Source of the DNA: JAHZFN01 sp965149945
Lineage (GTDB): Bacteria; Bacillota; Dehalobacteriia; UBA4068; UBA4997
DNA length: 64,000 nt
Reading direction: 5' to 3'
Assembly: GCA_965149945.1 (NCBI GenBank)
Contig: CBCTTQ010000002.1
Span: forward strand, 62,001-126,000
The notes below the pieces were generated by a model, which saw only the letters and a program-made list of their open reading frames with translations, was not told where the DNA came from and searched no databases. The first letter of the stretch is position 1; every line of letters begins with the position of its first letter. This document shows positions 51,348-60,456 of the stretch, in pieces. The translations under genes and the position numbers were made by a program.

Positions 51348-53945
51348 CTAGTTCAGTTCTTCCTGCCATTTTTCCAGCAAAAGCAATGCTTCCACCGGAC
51401 GTAGATTGGCAATATTCAACTGTTGAATTTCTTTTAAAATGGGACTTTCCGTCACAGAGCGACATTCTTCCGATGCCGTCGGAAAATCCGAAAGCGAGAT
51501 CTGTCCTTCTGTATGGTTGACTTCCAACTGACTGAGAATTTCTTTAGCACGGCGGATAATGGTCTTAGGAAGCCCCGCCAATTCCGCCACATGAATGCCA
51601 TAACTCTTGTCTGTTCCGCCTTCCACAATCTGCCGCAAGAAAATAATAGAATCCCCCTGCTCCTTAACGGCGACAGAATAATTTTTCACCTGCGAATAAG
51701 TATCCGCCAATTGAATCAACTCATGATAATGAGTAGCGAACAATGTCTTAGCGCCCAGAGACGGCTGCAAAATGTATTCCGAAACCGCCCAGGCAATGGA
51801 CAAGCCGTCATAAGTGCTGGTGCCGCGACCGATTTCATCCAAAATAATCAGACTGTTTTTGGTCGCGTTGCGGATGATGTTGGAGGTTTCGCTCATCTCC
51901 ACCATAAAGGTGCTTTGTCCCGCGGCCAAATCATCGCTGGCGCCCACTCGAGTAAAAATCCGATCCACCAGACCGATGGTACCGCTTTGGGCAGGGATAT
52001 AACTACCCATCCGCGCCAGAATTACAGATAAAGCTACCTGACGCATATAGGTGCTTTTACCTGCCATATTGGGTCCTGTGATCAACGCAAACTGCTGCTC
52101 CCGCCCATTTAAGTAAGTATCATTGGGAACATAATTTTCTCTTCCCATAGTAATTTCCACCACAGGATGCCGCGCCGCTGTCAAAATAATTTCATCTCCA
52201 TCATTCACCACAGGACGGGCATAGCCGTTTTCAATAGCCAGCGCCGCCAGAGCCACCAAACAATCCAACACCGCTAACGCTTTGGCTGTCCGCTGGATTC
52301 GTAAGGTATTTTTGCCGATTTTTTCACGCAGTTTATTAAAAATTTCATATTCCAAATTCGCCAGTTTTTCTCCGGCGCCTAAAATCTTGTTTTCCCATTC
52401 TTTCAATTCCTGGGTGATAAAACGTTCGGCATTGACTAAAGTTTGCTTCCGGATATAATGCTCCGGCACCTGTTCCAAATTACTCTTGGTTACTTCCAAA
52501 TAGTAACCGAACACTTTGTTGAAACCAACCTTCAAAGACTTGATGCCGGTTTTTTCTCGCTCATCAGCCTCCAATCGCAATAGCCAATCTTTACCCTCTC
52601 CGGTAATATATCGCAATTCATCGACTTCCTCGTTAAAGCCGTCCTTGATCAAATTTCCTTCCTTGGAAGAAACCGGAGGATCGTCCTTCAATGTCGCGTC
52701 AATCACCTGATAGAGATCTTCCAAAGGATCCAATCCGTCAAACAAACGCTTAAAAATTTCCGCGTTCAAAACAGCGACCAAACTCAAAATATCCGGCAAA
52801 CGACCAAAAGATAATTTCAACGCCGACAAATCCCGCGGTGTCGCGTTACCGTAAACCACCCGCCCGATCAGTCTCTCCAGGTCATAAATTTCTTTCAATT
52901 CATTTTTTAAATTTTCATGTACCAGCGGCTGGGCAATCAGATTATCAATTCCGTCTAATCGCAAATTGATATCTTCCGCCCGCAGCAGGGGTTTTTCAAT
53001 CCAATTTTTCAGCAGTCGGGAACCGGCAGCTGTTTTGGTTTTATCACAAACTCCGTAAAGAGAACCTGCCTTTTTGTGATTACGCATAGTGGCGGTTAGT
53101 TCCAAATTGCGTCTGGTATTAGCATCCAACATCAGATAATTGTCGATGCTGTACACCTGTAAATGATTAATATAAGAAAGCTCGCGTTTTTGTGTCTGTT
53201 CAATTACCTGCAGCAAAGCGGCCGCCGCCAAAACACCGCCGCTCCAATCCTTCAGTCCCAGCCCTTCCAAAGAGCTTGTCCGAAACTGCGTCATTAACAA
53301 TTCTTCGGCGTTTTGTCGAACAAACAGTTCGTCTTCCAAAGGCGTCAGCACAATGTTGCTGGATAAATCCCAAGCATGCAGAGAAAAATAGGATTCTTGC
53401 ATCAATGCTTTCGGCAACACACATTCTCGAGGATGAATCCGGGAAAGTTCATCCCCGATTTTATAAATAGCCTCTTCTCCTGACACCTGAGAGACCATAA
53501 ATTCCCCGGTAGAAATATCACTGTAAGCAATACCGTATCCACGGACGCAAGGAAACACCGATGCCAAATAATTAGCGCCGCTGTCTTTTAATAAAGTATC
53601 GTCTATTACCGTACCGGGCGTAATCACCCGCACAACATCTCTTTTGACTAGACCGCGTCCCGGTTTCGGTTCTTCCAATTGCTCGCAAATGGCCACCTTG
53701 AAACCTTGCTCAATCAAACGAGAAATATAAGAATCACAGGCGTGATAAGGGACGCCGCACATGGGAATGCGCCCTTCTTCGCCCGCGTTTTTTCCGGTTA
53801 ACGTAATCTCCAGCGCCTTGGAACCGACAATGGCGTCTTCTCCGAACATCTCATAAAAATCCCCCATGCGATAAAACAGCAGACAATCCGCATATTCCTT
53901 TTTGATTTCATAATACTGTTCCATCATCGGCGTCAGTTTGGTCAA
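51348..53945 (-). CDS. mutS: DNA mismatch repair protein MutS
   Basis: 865 residues, full length. The start is a TTG at 53945, set by GGGAGG 6 bases upstream; the first internal ATG would remove part of the N-terminus. Mismatch-reading motif YRMGDFYEMFGEDA near residue 25; Walker A ITGPNMAGKSTYMRQ, the ST motif ASDDLAAGQSTFMVEM and Walker B SLIILDEIGRGTSTYDG; C-terminal helix-turn-helix region. First gene of mutS-mutL-miaA-hfq. Confidence 0.97.
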   Translation of the reverse strand: MTKLTPMMEQYYEIKKEYADCLLFYRMGDFYEMFGEDAIVGSKALEITLTGKNAGEEGRIPMCGVPYHACDSYISRLIEQGFKVAICEQLEEPKPGRGLVKRDVVRVITPGTVIDDTLLKDSGANYLASVFPCVRGYGIAYSDISTGEFMVSQVSGEEAIYKIGDELSRIHPRECVLPKALMQESYFSLHAWDLSSNIVLTPLEDELFVRQNAEELLMTQFRTSSLEGLGLKDWSGGVLAAAALLQVIEQTQKRELSYINHLQVYSIDNYLMLDANTRRNLELTATMRNHKKAGSLYGVCDKTKTAAGSRLLKNWIEKPLLRAEDINLRLDGIDNLIAQPLVHENLKNELKEIYDLERLIGRVVYGNATPRDLSALKLSFGRLPDILSLVAVLNAEIFKRLFDGLDPLEDLYQVIDATLKDDPPVSSKEGNLIKDGFNEEVDELRYITGEGKDWLLRLEADEREKTGIKSLKVGFNKVFGYYLEVTKSNLEQVPEHYIRKQTLVNAERFITQELKEWENKILGAGEKLANLEYEIFNKLREKIGKNTLRIQRTAKALAVLDCLVALAALAIENGYARPVVNDGDEIILTAARHPVVEITMGRENYVPNDTYLNGREQQFALITGPNMAGKSTYMRQVALSVILARMGSYIPAQSGTIGLVDRIFTRVGASDDLAAGQSTFMVEMSETSNIIRNATKNSLIILDEIGRGTSTYDGLSIAWAVSEYILQPSLGAKTLFATHYHELIQLADTYSQVKNYSVAVKEQGDSIIFLRQIVEGGTDKSYGIHVAELAGLPKTIIRRAKEILSQLEVNHTEGQISLSDFPTASEECRSVTESPILKEIQQLNIANLRPVEALLLLEKWQEELN

Positions 53946-54144
53946 CAGAATCCTCCCCGTTCTTCAGAAATTTTTTCAAAAAAGCTTTTCTTTTTTTTCG
54001 CTTTCGTATACAATGAAAAGGTAAAAAAACAGATTGCGTCGCAGTCTTTTTTCATTTCATATCAGGCGAAACTCGCAATTTTTCTATTTTTTATCATTTC
54101 GTCAAAAGAATTGCGTTTTCCTGCCGGTCTTCAGGAGAGAAAAC

Positions 54145-55392
54145 ATGAGTGCTACAACAAAAAAACTGATGAAATATTTTCGCAAAGCCATCATCGACTA
54201 CAGCATGATCACAGACGAAACCCCTATTATGGTAGGACTATCCGGCGGCAAAGACAGCCTGGCGCTGCTGTATCTGCTCAGCCATTTTTTACCTGCCTCA
54301 AAATACAAATACCGACTGGCGGCCGGGCATATCGGATTGGGATTTGAAACAGCGGAAGATGTAGAAAAACTCCGCGCCTATTGCCACGCGCTGGATGTGG
54401 AATTTTTCTACGAACCTACCGACATCAGCAAGGTAGTCTTTGACATTCGCCAAGAGACCAATCCCTGTTCGCTTTGTGCTAAAATGCGCCGCGGCGCTTT
54501 GAACAGTTTGGCAAAAAAACATGGTTATCATAAAATTGCCTTGGGACATCATTTGGATGATGTGGTGGAAACACTGATGCTGAATATGTGCTTTGAAGGC
54601 AGAGTGGACTCTTTCAAACCCGTCACCTATCTCAGCAATCAACAAATCACCGTTATCCGCCCCCTTATCTATATTCAGGAACAAACCATCCGCACCTTTG
54701 CCGCGCAAGAGCCCCTTCCTATCGTTCCCAGCTGTTGTCCCGCCAACGGTAAAACCAAACGGGAAGATATGAAAGAACTCATCAGCGACCTTTCCCGTTT
54801 TTGTCCCCAGGCACGTTACCGAATGCTGCGGGCATTACAAAATGTACCGGAAAATGAGTGGCGCACCCAAAAAAAAGCGAAAATCAATACCAATTTAAAA
54901 GAACAGCCCCCCCTGCGGGTCAGTCGCTGCTTGCTGGGAGAAGCCTGTCGCTATAACGGCGAAGCCAAAGGAAACGAAGCTGTCATTCGTCTGCTGGCGG
55001 ATCGTCGCCCAGGCGTCGACTATCTGCCCGTCTGTCCGGAATGCGCCGGCGGTCTTCCCATTCCCCGCTCACCCGGTGAAATTGAACAGGGACGCACCGC
55101 AGAAGTACTCAACGGTACCGCTCGAATAATCGGTAAACAAGGAGAAGACTACACCGCCGCTTTTCGTCGCGGCGCCGAAATCGTTTTGGAAACAGCCTTG
55201 CGGCATCACTGTCGCTTTGCCTTGCTCAAAGAAAACAGCCCTTCTTGCGGAAGCCACCAAATCTACGACGGCAGTTTCAGCGGCAAAAAAATCAACGGCA
55301 TGGGACTTTGCGCCTACCTCCTGAAACAGCATCACATCAAAGTGTACTCAGAAAAAAACATGGAAGAACTTTTGCAAAAATGGGGAAAATGA
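54145..55392 (+). CDS. Fusion: TtcA-type tRNA thiolase + TudS (DUF523) desulfidase domain
   Basis: 415 residues from the ATG at 54145 (AGGAG upstream; in-frame sequence before it is Phe-rich, non-family). Residues 1-~235: ATP-pyrophosphatase of the TtcA/TilS group with PP-loop SGGKDS (33-38), Cys108-x2-Cys111 (NPCSLCAKMRRGAL), LGHHLDDVVETLMLN and Cys197/198, the TtcA cluster-cysteine pattern. Residues ~256-405: DUF523/TudS domain with SRCLLGEACRYNGE (Cys262), CPECAGGLPIPR (Cys297/300) and KENSPSCGSHQIYDG (Cys368), the cysteines that hold its [4Fe-4S] cluster. TtcA sulfurates C32 of tRNA; TudS removes sulfur from thiouracil. The fusion suggests one protein with two clusters and a sulfur hand-over. 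Confidence 0.88.
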   Translation: MSATTKKLMKYFRKAIIDYSMITDETPIMVGLSGGKDSLALLYLLSHFLPASKYKYRLAAGHIGLGFETAEDVEKLRAYCHALDVEFFYEPTDISKVVFDIRQETNPCSLCAKMRRGALNSLAKKHGYHKIALGHHLDDVVETLMLNMCFEGRVDSFKPVTYLSNQQITVIRPLIYIQEQTIRTFAAQEPLPIVPSCCPANGKTKREDMKELISDLSRFCPQARYRMLRALQNVPENEWRTQKKAKINTNLKEQPPLRVSRCLLGEACRYNGEAKGNEAVIRLLADRRPGVDYLPVCPECAGGLPIPRSPGEIEQGRTAEVLNGTARIIGKQGEDYTAAFRRGAEIVLETALRHHCRFALLKENSPSCGSHQIYDGSFSGKKINGMGLCAYLLKQHHIKVYSEKNMEELLQKWGK

Positions 55393-55435
55393 TTTTGAAA
55401 AAAGGAGATTTTTCCACTTTTGAGGGTCGCGTCAA

Positions 55436-55464
55436 TTGACTTCTCGTCCGGCCTATACTATAAT
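55436..55464 (+). promoter_or_regulatory. Promoter of the second SLH protein gene
   Basis: TTGACT at 55436-55441 and TATAAT at 55459-55464 with 17-bp spacing, 34 bases before the TTG start. Confidence 0.85.
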
Positions 55465-55497
55465 GAACTTATCAAGATGAAATGGGAGGAACTCGCT

Positions 55498-56505
55498 TTG
55501 AAATTTAAGAAAAAAACCTTGCTTTTGTTTCTGGCAACCCTGCTGCTGTTTGCCTTCAGCGCCAGCATAGCCTTAGCGGCAGATACAGAAGTAAAAGCCA
55601 AATTCTATTCCAAAGACCAAGACAGTAATTATAAGGTGACTGCTATCATCTCCCCTTTGGGTGAGGGACATGATGATCTCAGCTATGTCAGCGATGTTTA
55701 CCTGCTGGTAACGCGCAACGGCAATGTTTACGAACGAGTGTATTTTCCCGAACATGAACTGACGAAAAATCACACCTCCTCTTCGGCGACTTTATATCTG
55801 ACCCAAAGCGGTAATTACGACTTTACCATTTGCATGGGCAATGATAATCAGCAAATCGGTATGAGTGTCAGCGACAGCGGCAATACGCCCGCTACTTATT
55901 CGTTATCGATTTCCAGCATGGCAGCGCTGAATCCTTTCAGCGATGTGAAAAACAACGCCTGGTATACTGATTATATCTGCACCGCTTATTCCCTGGGGTT
56001 GATAAACGGTATGACAGCAACCACCTATTGCCCTAATGAAACCATGACCATCGCCCAAGCAGTCGTGTTGGCCACCCGAATCAATCAGCTGACCACGCTG
56101 GGAGAAACCATTGACTACAGTGATTATACGGGAAAATGGTACCAACCTTACTTTGATTACGCCATTGTCCAAGGATTTCTGGATCCGACTTATGAAAGCC
56201 AGTGGAATCAAAAGGCAACTCGTTCACAGTTTGCAGATATTTTCGCCAACTGTGTCCCCGATACTTATCTGACCGCTATTCACAACTACAATGACGGAGA
56301 TATCCCCGACGTAAAATTATCAGACACTAATGGCGCTGATATTTATAAGCTGTATAACGCCGGTATTTTGGAAGGTTCCGATGCCAGTCACAGCTTTCAA
56401 CCCAACAGCAATATCAAACGCAGTGAAATCGCGGCAATTGTAGTGCGGATGGTAGTAGAAGAAGAACGTCTGGGGTATGTTCCCGACGGTGACGAAGTGG
56501 TTTAA
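55498..56505 (+). CDS. SLH-domain cell-surface protein
   Basis: 335 residues from a TTG at 55498, placed by GGGAGG 8 bases upstream; an ATG at 55477 would lie before the ribosome site. Signal peptide (MKFKKKTLLLFLATLLLFAFSASIALAA), a ~120-residue unrecognised beta-rich domain (FYSKDQDSNYKVTAIISPLG to TYSLSISS), and three SLH repeats (from NPFSDVKNNAWYTDYICTAYSLGLINGM to SFQPNSNIKRSEIAAIVVRM). The SLH part is of the same type as in the 18.2-20.1 kb protease. Likely a wall-bound structural or binding protein. Single gene. Confidence 0.88.
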   Translation: MKFKKKTLLLFLATLLLFAFSASIALAADTEVKAKFYSKDQDSNYKVTAIISPLGEGHDDLSYVSDVYLLVTRNGNVYERVYFPEHELTKNHTSSSATLYLTQSGNYDFTICMGNDNQQIGMSVSDSGNTPATYSLSISSMAALNPFSDVKNNAWYTDYICTAYSLGLINGMTATTYCPNETMTIAQAVVLATRINQLTTLGETIDYSDYTGKWYQPYFDYAIVQGFLDPTYESQWNQKATRSQFADIFANCVPDTYLTAIHNYNDGDIPDVKLSDTNGADIYKLYNAGILEGSDASHSFQPNSNIKRSEIAAIVVRMVVEEERLGYVPDGDEVV

Positions 56506-56884
56506 CCGCCTCATTCAGGCTCGAAAAACAAATAATCGTTTCAGAAAATCCCCAAGGACAGAGAGCATAATATAATCTCTGTCCTTTTTATTTCAACAAA
56601 ATGACATTCCCTTTTCCGCCGCTTTTTCCTATATAAAACAAATTTTTCAATCCAAACAGATTCGCGGAAAATCGCTTGCCGAAAAAAAGATTTCCGAAAC
56701 GTTTCGTCTACTCCGACCAATCGTTTCCACCATCCGAAATCACTTCATCACCCATCTTATCGACAGCGCCGCAGGCAGATTATTTCCCTTGCGCTTTTTA
56801 CCGCGTTACCACTTCTTAGACCCTTCCTTAGCGTCCTAAAGTCATTGGGCAAACAAAAATCCATCGAAAATTCTATACATTTCC
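56506..56884. other. Intergenic stretch between convergent SLH and MFS genes
   Basis: About 380 bases. It holds the terminator at 56554-56589; the rest shows short A/T-rich segments, no frame with a ribosome site, and nothing else I recognise. Confidence 0.5.
56554..56589 (+). terminator. Rho-independent terminator after the SLH gene
   Basis: An 11-bp stem AAGGACAGAGA/TCTCTGTCCTT with a T-run. Confidence 0.88.
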
Positions 56885-58081
56885 TCAATAAAATGAATTT
56901 CTTTCCTTTACCGGAATCAAAGTTGACCATAACAAAAACACCACCGCCAAAACCATCGCCAAATAATAAGGCAGATGCAAAATATTGCCGCCGAAAATAA
57001 CTCTGACCACAAACATCAACACCGGAGAAAGAAATTGCGCTAAATACAATGCGGCAGAGAGCAACGGCATCACGGTAGTGGCGGCTTTTTTCCCTGCTTT
57101 TAAAGAGGTCTCGGACATGATAAAAGGAATGCCGGCGCCGCTGGCAAATCCTACAAAAACCGAACCAGCCAAAGTACCGATCCAACCGCCCGTCAAAGCC
57201 AATAATCCATAGCCAAGGAGAAAGCACAGCGGCGCCAAAAATTTGGTTTTCCAATCCAGCAATCGCCTTATATAAACAAACAGCAATCCTCCGCAAAAAG
57301 CGATGAAATCCATTCCCGCCATGATCACCGCAATATACGATTGGGGAATCAGCCCTTCGGAAGCTGTCTCCAACGCGAAATTGGTAGGATACAGAAAAAA
57401 AATAGACATCAACAAAAACATAGCAAAAATATGTACAAAATTGGTACGAAAGATGCTGTGATCTTGTATGGATTCCTGTCGGGATTGATCCCGCTCCGCG
57501 GCGTTCTCCGAACTGAGTCGGTCATTGGGCAGAAAAATCAAACATAACACAATGCTGATCAAGCCCAATAAATATACCCAAAAACTGATTCGCCAACTGA
57601 TTGCAGCCAACAGCCCCGACAACAGTGTGGCAATCACACCGCCCAATTGATTCATGGCGGAAGAGTACCCCATCAAATATACCTGCTGCTCCGAGGCAAA
57701 ATAATACGCCAGCAATCCCGTAGACATAGGCATGATGATTCCCACGCCGACGCCTACCAATGCCCGCATAAGCAATAATAGGAAAATTTGATCAAAAAGC
57801 CCCGCGGTACATCCTCCCACCGTATAAAGCAACAATCCGATGAGCACCAGTGTTTTTGAACCAAACATCCTGCAAAGCTTCGAAAACAAAAAACTTGTTA
57901 TCACAATGAACAAGGCGGGGATACTGATGATCATTTGAATGAACAATTGATTGCTGTCCGCGAAATATGCTTGAATCACACCGAGCGCAGGTGCCACGGC
58001 AGCTCCTGCCATCACCGTCAACAAAGATAAAGACAAAATGCTCACCAGCAATCCTTTTCCGTGTCGTATTTTTTCAGACAA
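56885..58081 (-). CDS. Major facilitator superfamily transporter
   Basis: 398 residues from a TTG at 58081, 8 bases after GGAG (a GTG at 58090 touches the ribosome site). Twelve hydrophobic helices. MFS signatures: SKLCRMFGSKTLVLIG between helices 2 and 3 and MRALVGVGVGIIMPMSTGLLAYYF, then NQLGGVIATLLSGLLAAISWRISFWVYLLG, as in drug/solute H+ antiporters of the DHA family. Substrate unknown. Single gene. Confidence 0.88.
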   Translation of the reverse strand: MSEKIRHGKGLLVSILSLSLLTVMAGAAVAPALGVIQAYFADSNQLFIQMIISIPALFIVITSFLFSKLCRMFGSKTLVLIGLLLYTVGGCTAGLFDQIFLLLLMRALVGVGVGIIMPMSTGLLAYYFASEQQVYLMGYSSAMNQLGGVIATLLSGLLAAISWRISFWVYLLGLISIVLCLIFLPNDRLSSENAAERDQSRQESIQDHSIFRTNFVHIFAMFLLMSIFFLYPTNFALETASEGLIPQSYIAVIMAGMDFIAFCGGLLFVYIRRLLDWKTKFLAPLCFLLGYGLLALTGGWIGTLAGSVFVGFASGAGIPFIMSETSLKAGKKAATTVMPLLSAALYLAQFLSPVLMFVVRVIFGGNILHLPYYLAMVLAVVFLLWSTLIPVKERNSFY

Positions 58082-58122
58082 AAAAATCACTCCTTTGCAT
58101 AAAATCTTCGCGAAAAAAAGAA

Positions 58123-58156
58123 AATGCGTAAGTCCTTTTGTCTGGACTTACGCATT
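58123..58156 (-). terminator. Terminator downstream of the ClC gene
   Basis: A perfect 13-bp stem AATGCGTAAGTCC/GGACTTACGCATT followed on the minus strand by a T-rich run. It lies 140 bases after the ClC stop and 40 bases before the MFS start, so it separates the two. Confidence 0.8.
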
Positions 58157-58297
58157 GATGCCGCTCAACATACTCTTATTTTATCATGTTCCATTAAAAA
58201 AAGTCAAAGAAAATTTTATTACTTTTTAGCAAAATCCACCTTGTTTTGAGACAATCCTTCCCTCTTTTCGAAAGATTCCCTATCCCAACCAATCACT

Positions 58298-59626
58298 TCA
58301 GGCGCGCGGGCTCGTTTCTTCCCTCGCTCCCGCAGCAGAGCCGCGGGCAGCTCGTTTATCCTTTAATTTTTGACGCATCGCCGCTCGTTTGGCGTCTCGT
58401 TTGCCGTCTCCAAAAAAATCCGGTAACAGCGAAACCAAAAAAGACGTTCCCAAAATCCACAAGAATCCATCGGCGGGGAAACAAAGCATCAGCAACATAG
58501 CCACCGCCACCGGCATCCGCATGATGGTGCTCATCAGCGCTGCCGTTACCACAGAACAGCAAAACACCGCGTTGCAGGGAAACACCGCCGCACAAGCATA
58601 TCCAACACAAACCCCGCAGAAAATCGCCGGGAAAAAATTACCGCCGCGCCAGCCAAATTTTAAACAAAGATGAATCAAAACAATCTTCACTGCTGCTGTT
58701 ATAAACAATAAACTCGCACTGTACGCTTCCGGCGCGGCGATGAGCTCCGCCATCTCCGCTTCGCCGGAAAACAAGGAAAGAGGCAGCGCCATGCCCATGA
58801 TTCCTAAAATCAATCCGGATCCTACCGCGCAAAGGAAACGCTTTTCTCGAAAAGGCGCCGCCAATCTGGCAGTCAATCGATCCAGCGCCTTGAACTCCAA
58901 ACCAAACAGCACCCCGAACACCAACAAAGGTACAAAAAACAACAACTCTCTTTTCCCCACCTGAAAAGCTTCATCAAAACGAGGCAGTCCCGTGCCACCG
59001 CCAAAAATCCGTGACAACAAAATGCAAATCAACAAACCGCCGAAAATAGCAAAAATATTTTGTAAAAGCTTCTGCCTCTTTGGCAATACCAGTGTTTCCT
59101 GCCCCTCTAACTCCCGTTCAATGGGCCAAACAAAACCAAACAAAGGAGAACCGAATATGATAGATAAAGTAGAAGAAACTCCGATTTCTTTCAGCTGCGC
59201 CAATGCCCGATGAGCAAAGCGGAAGCGATCTCCCGCCCAACAGCAAAGCCCCACAATCACGCCGGTCAAACCGGCTTCGGGGCCGACCGACCCACCGAAA
59301 ATAAGCGGCAAAAGAGCCGCCAACAGCATCATCGGCACTTGCTGATAATGATAGGTTCCGGTGGTTTTCACCTCCGCCATAACCTCTTCTAACTCATCAG
59401 GGCAAGAACCGTAATACTTTTGCAACAAACCGATGAGAACACCGCCTATTAAACAAATCAGCAGGGGATAATAAGGGATCCCCCAAAAGGCGGGTAATAT
59501 TTCCCACAAAAAATCAATACACAGATGCATGACTCGCATAAAACCCCAGATCACCGCGCCGATGACCGCGCCCATACATACCGCCAGTAATACTATAATC
59601 AATTGATTTTCCGATGTTCGTTTCAC
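58298..59626 (-). CDS. ClC-family chloride channel/antiporter
   Basis: 442 residues from a GTG at 59626. Multi-helix membrane protein; the ClC selectivity segment GGSVGPEAGLTG (GxxxGPE) is present, along with SPLFGFVWPIERELEG and KFGWRGGNFFPAIFCGVCVGYA. The first motif GSGIP-like is not obvious, so the anion preference may differ. The C-terminus is a ~45-residue very basic tail (KRDAKRAAMRQKLKDKR...) and no CBS domains follow. Confidence 0.85.
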   Translation of the reverse strand: MKRTSENQLIIVLLAVCMGAVIGAVIWGFMRVMHLCIDFLWEILPAFWGIPYYPLLICLIGGVLIGLLQKYYGSCPDELEEVMAEVKTTGTYHYQQVPMMLLAALLPLIFGGSVGPEAGLTGVIVGLCCWAGDRFRFAHRALAQLKEIGVSSTLSIIFGSPLFGFVWPIERELEGQETLVLPKRQKLLQNIFAIFGGLLICILLSRIFGGGTGLPRFDEAFQVGKRELLFFVPLLVFGVLFGLEFKALDRLTARLAAPFREKRFLCAVGSGLILGIMGMALPLSLFSGEAEMAELIAAPEAYSASLLFITAAVKIVLIHLCLKFGWRGGNFFPAIFCGVCVGYACAAVFPCNAVFCCSVVTAALMSTIMRMPVAVAMLLMLCFPADGFLWILGTSFLVSLLPDFFGDGKRDAKRAAMRQKLKDKRAARGSAAGAREETSPRA

Positions 59627-59751
59627 CGTATTTTTGCCCTTCTTTCCTCTGTAATCAGTGTTTTTTCGTATTTTGAGAGCTTGTCTCTTTCATTATAATC
59701 AATTCTTTCCAAAAGCACAAGAACCTAAGGGTCCTGCTCCCCTCGCGCATA

Positions 59752-59788
59752 AAAAAAAGGCTTTAAAAAATTTTAAAGCCTTTTTTTC
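59752..59788 (-). terminator. Rho-independent terminator after the superoxide reductase gene
   Basis: A long A/T-flanked stem AAAGGCTTTAAAA with its complement, 30 bases after the desulfoferrodoxin stop. Confidence 0.88.
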
Positions 59789-59819
59789 TTATTTGATCAG
59801 TTTGGTAAAACTTTTGAAA

Positions 59820-60416
59820 TTATTTTTGCATAATTTCAGAAATGGCGTCCATGATTTTATCATGACAACCGCCACAGCCGGTAGAGCATTTCGTAATATC
59901 CTGTACATCTTTAAAAGCGTTTACCGCGTCTCCGATGCTGCTGCTCTGTTCCAATGCCGCTTCTACATCCGCATAAGATACATTTTTACATTTGCAGATA
60001 ATGTGTTCTTTGGGCGCGTATTTGTTTACGGGTTTTTCCACCGCTTTTTTCCAAAGACCATGCAGGTTGCAGTAAGCATAGGCGCTCAAAACCTCATCGC
60101 TGTCGCAGATCATGAATTCCGCGACGGGTTTTTCACCGACTACCAAAGGTTTGCGCTGATTGCCTTCTTTGGTATGGAGCACAATCCAACCGATATAATG
60201 TTCTTCGGCCATGGGGTGTTCCACTTCGCCGACGGAAACCGTTACTTTGTTGCCGTTTACTTCCACAACGGGAACATGTTTTTCTGTCGCGGCGTCAACC
60301 GAACCGGGAACCAGTTCGGTCATTTTTTTACCGCAGCAAACCAGCGGCACACCGTGGTCTTCAATAAAGGCGACAATATTGCCGCAGACTTCACATTTAA
60401 AAAATTTCAATTCCAT
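59820..60416 (-). CDS. Desulfoferrodoxin (superoxide reductase) fused to a BFD [2Fe-2S] domain
   Basis: 198 residues. N-terminal desulforedoxin Fe(Cys)4 site: Cys8, Cys11, Cys27, Cys28. Superoxide reductase domain with the active-site ligands His47 (EKHVPVVE), His67 (VEHPM), His73 (EEHYIGW), Cys116 and His119 (YCNLHGLW); Lys46 of the EKHVP motif is present. From ~140 a bacterioferritin-associated-ferredoxin-like domain follows: Cys141-x-Cys143 and TGCGGC (Cys181, Cys184). The enzyme reduces superoxide to peroxide without making O2. The BFD domain could deliver electrons in place of rubredoxin, a point not seen in classical ~125-residue desulfoferrodoxins. 40 bases after the flavodiiron gene. 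Confidence 0.9.
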   Translation of the reverse strand: MELKFFKCEVCGNIVAFIEDHGVPLVCCGKKMTELVPGSVDAATEKHVPVVEVNGNKVTVSVGEVEHPMAEEHYIGWIVLHTKEGNQRKPLVVGEKPVAEFMICDSDEVLSAYAYCNLHGLWKKAVEKPVNKYAPKEHIICKCKNVSYADVEAALEQSSSIGDAVNAFKDVQDITKCSTGCGGCHDKIMDAISEIMQK

Positions 60417-60456
60417 GTTATCTCCTCCTTCATGCCTTACTCAATAAATTTTTCCC

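Noticed and set aside
56757..57296. A frameshift in the MFS gene, suggested by an overlapping 179-codon frame on the same strand
   Set aside because: The main MFS frame is continuous with all twelve helices to a normal C-terminus; the other frame is an out-of-phase shadow.
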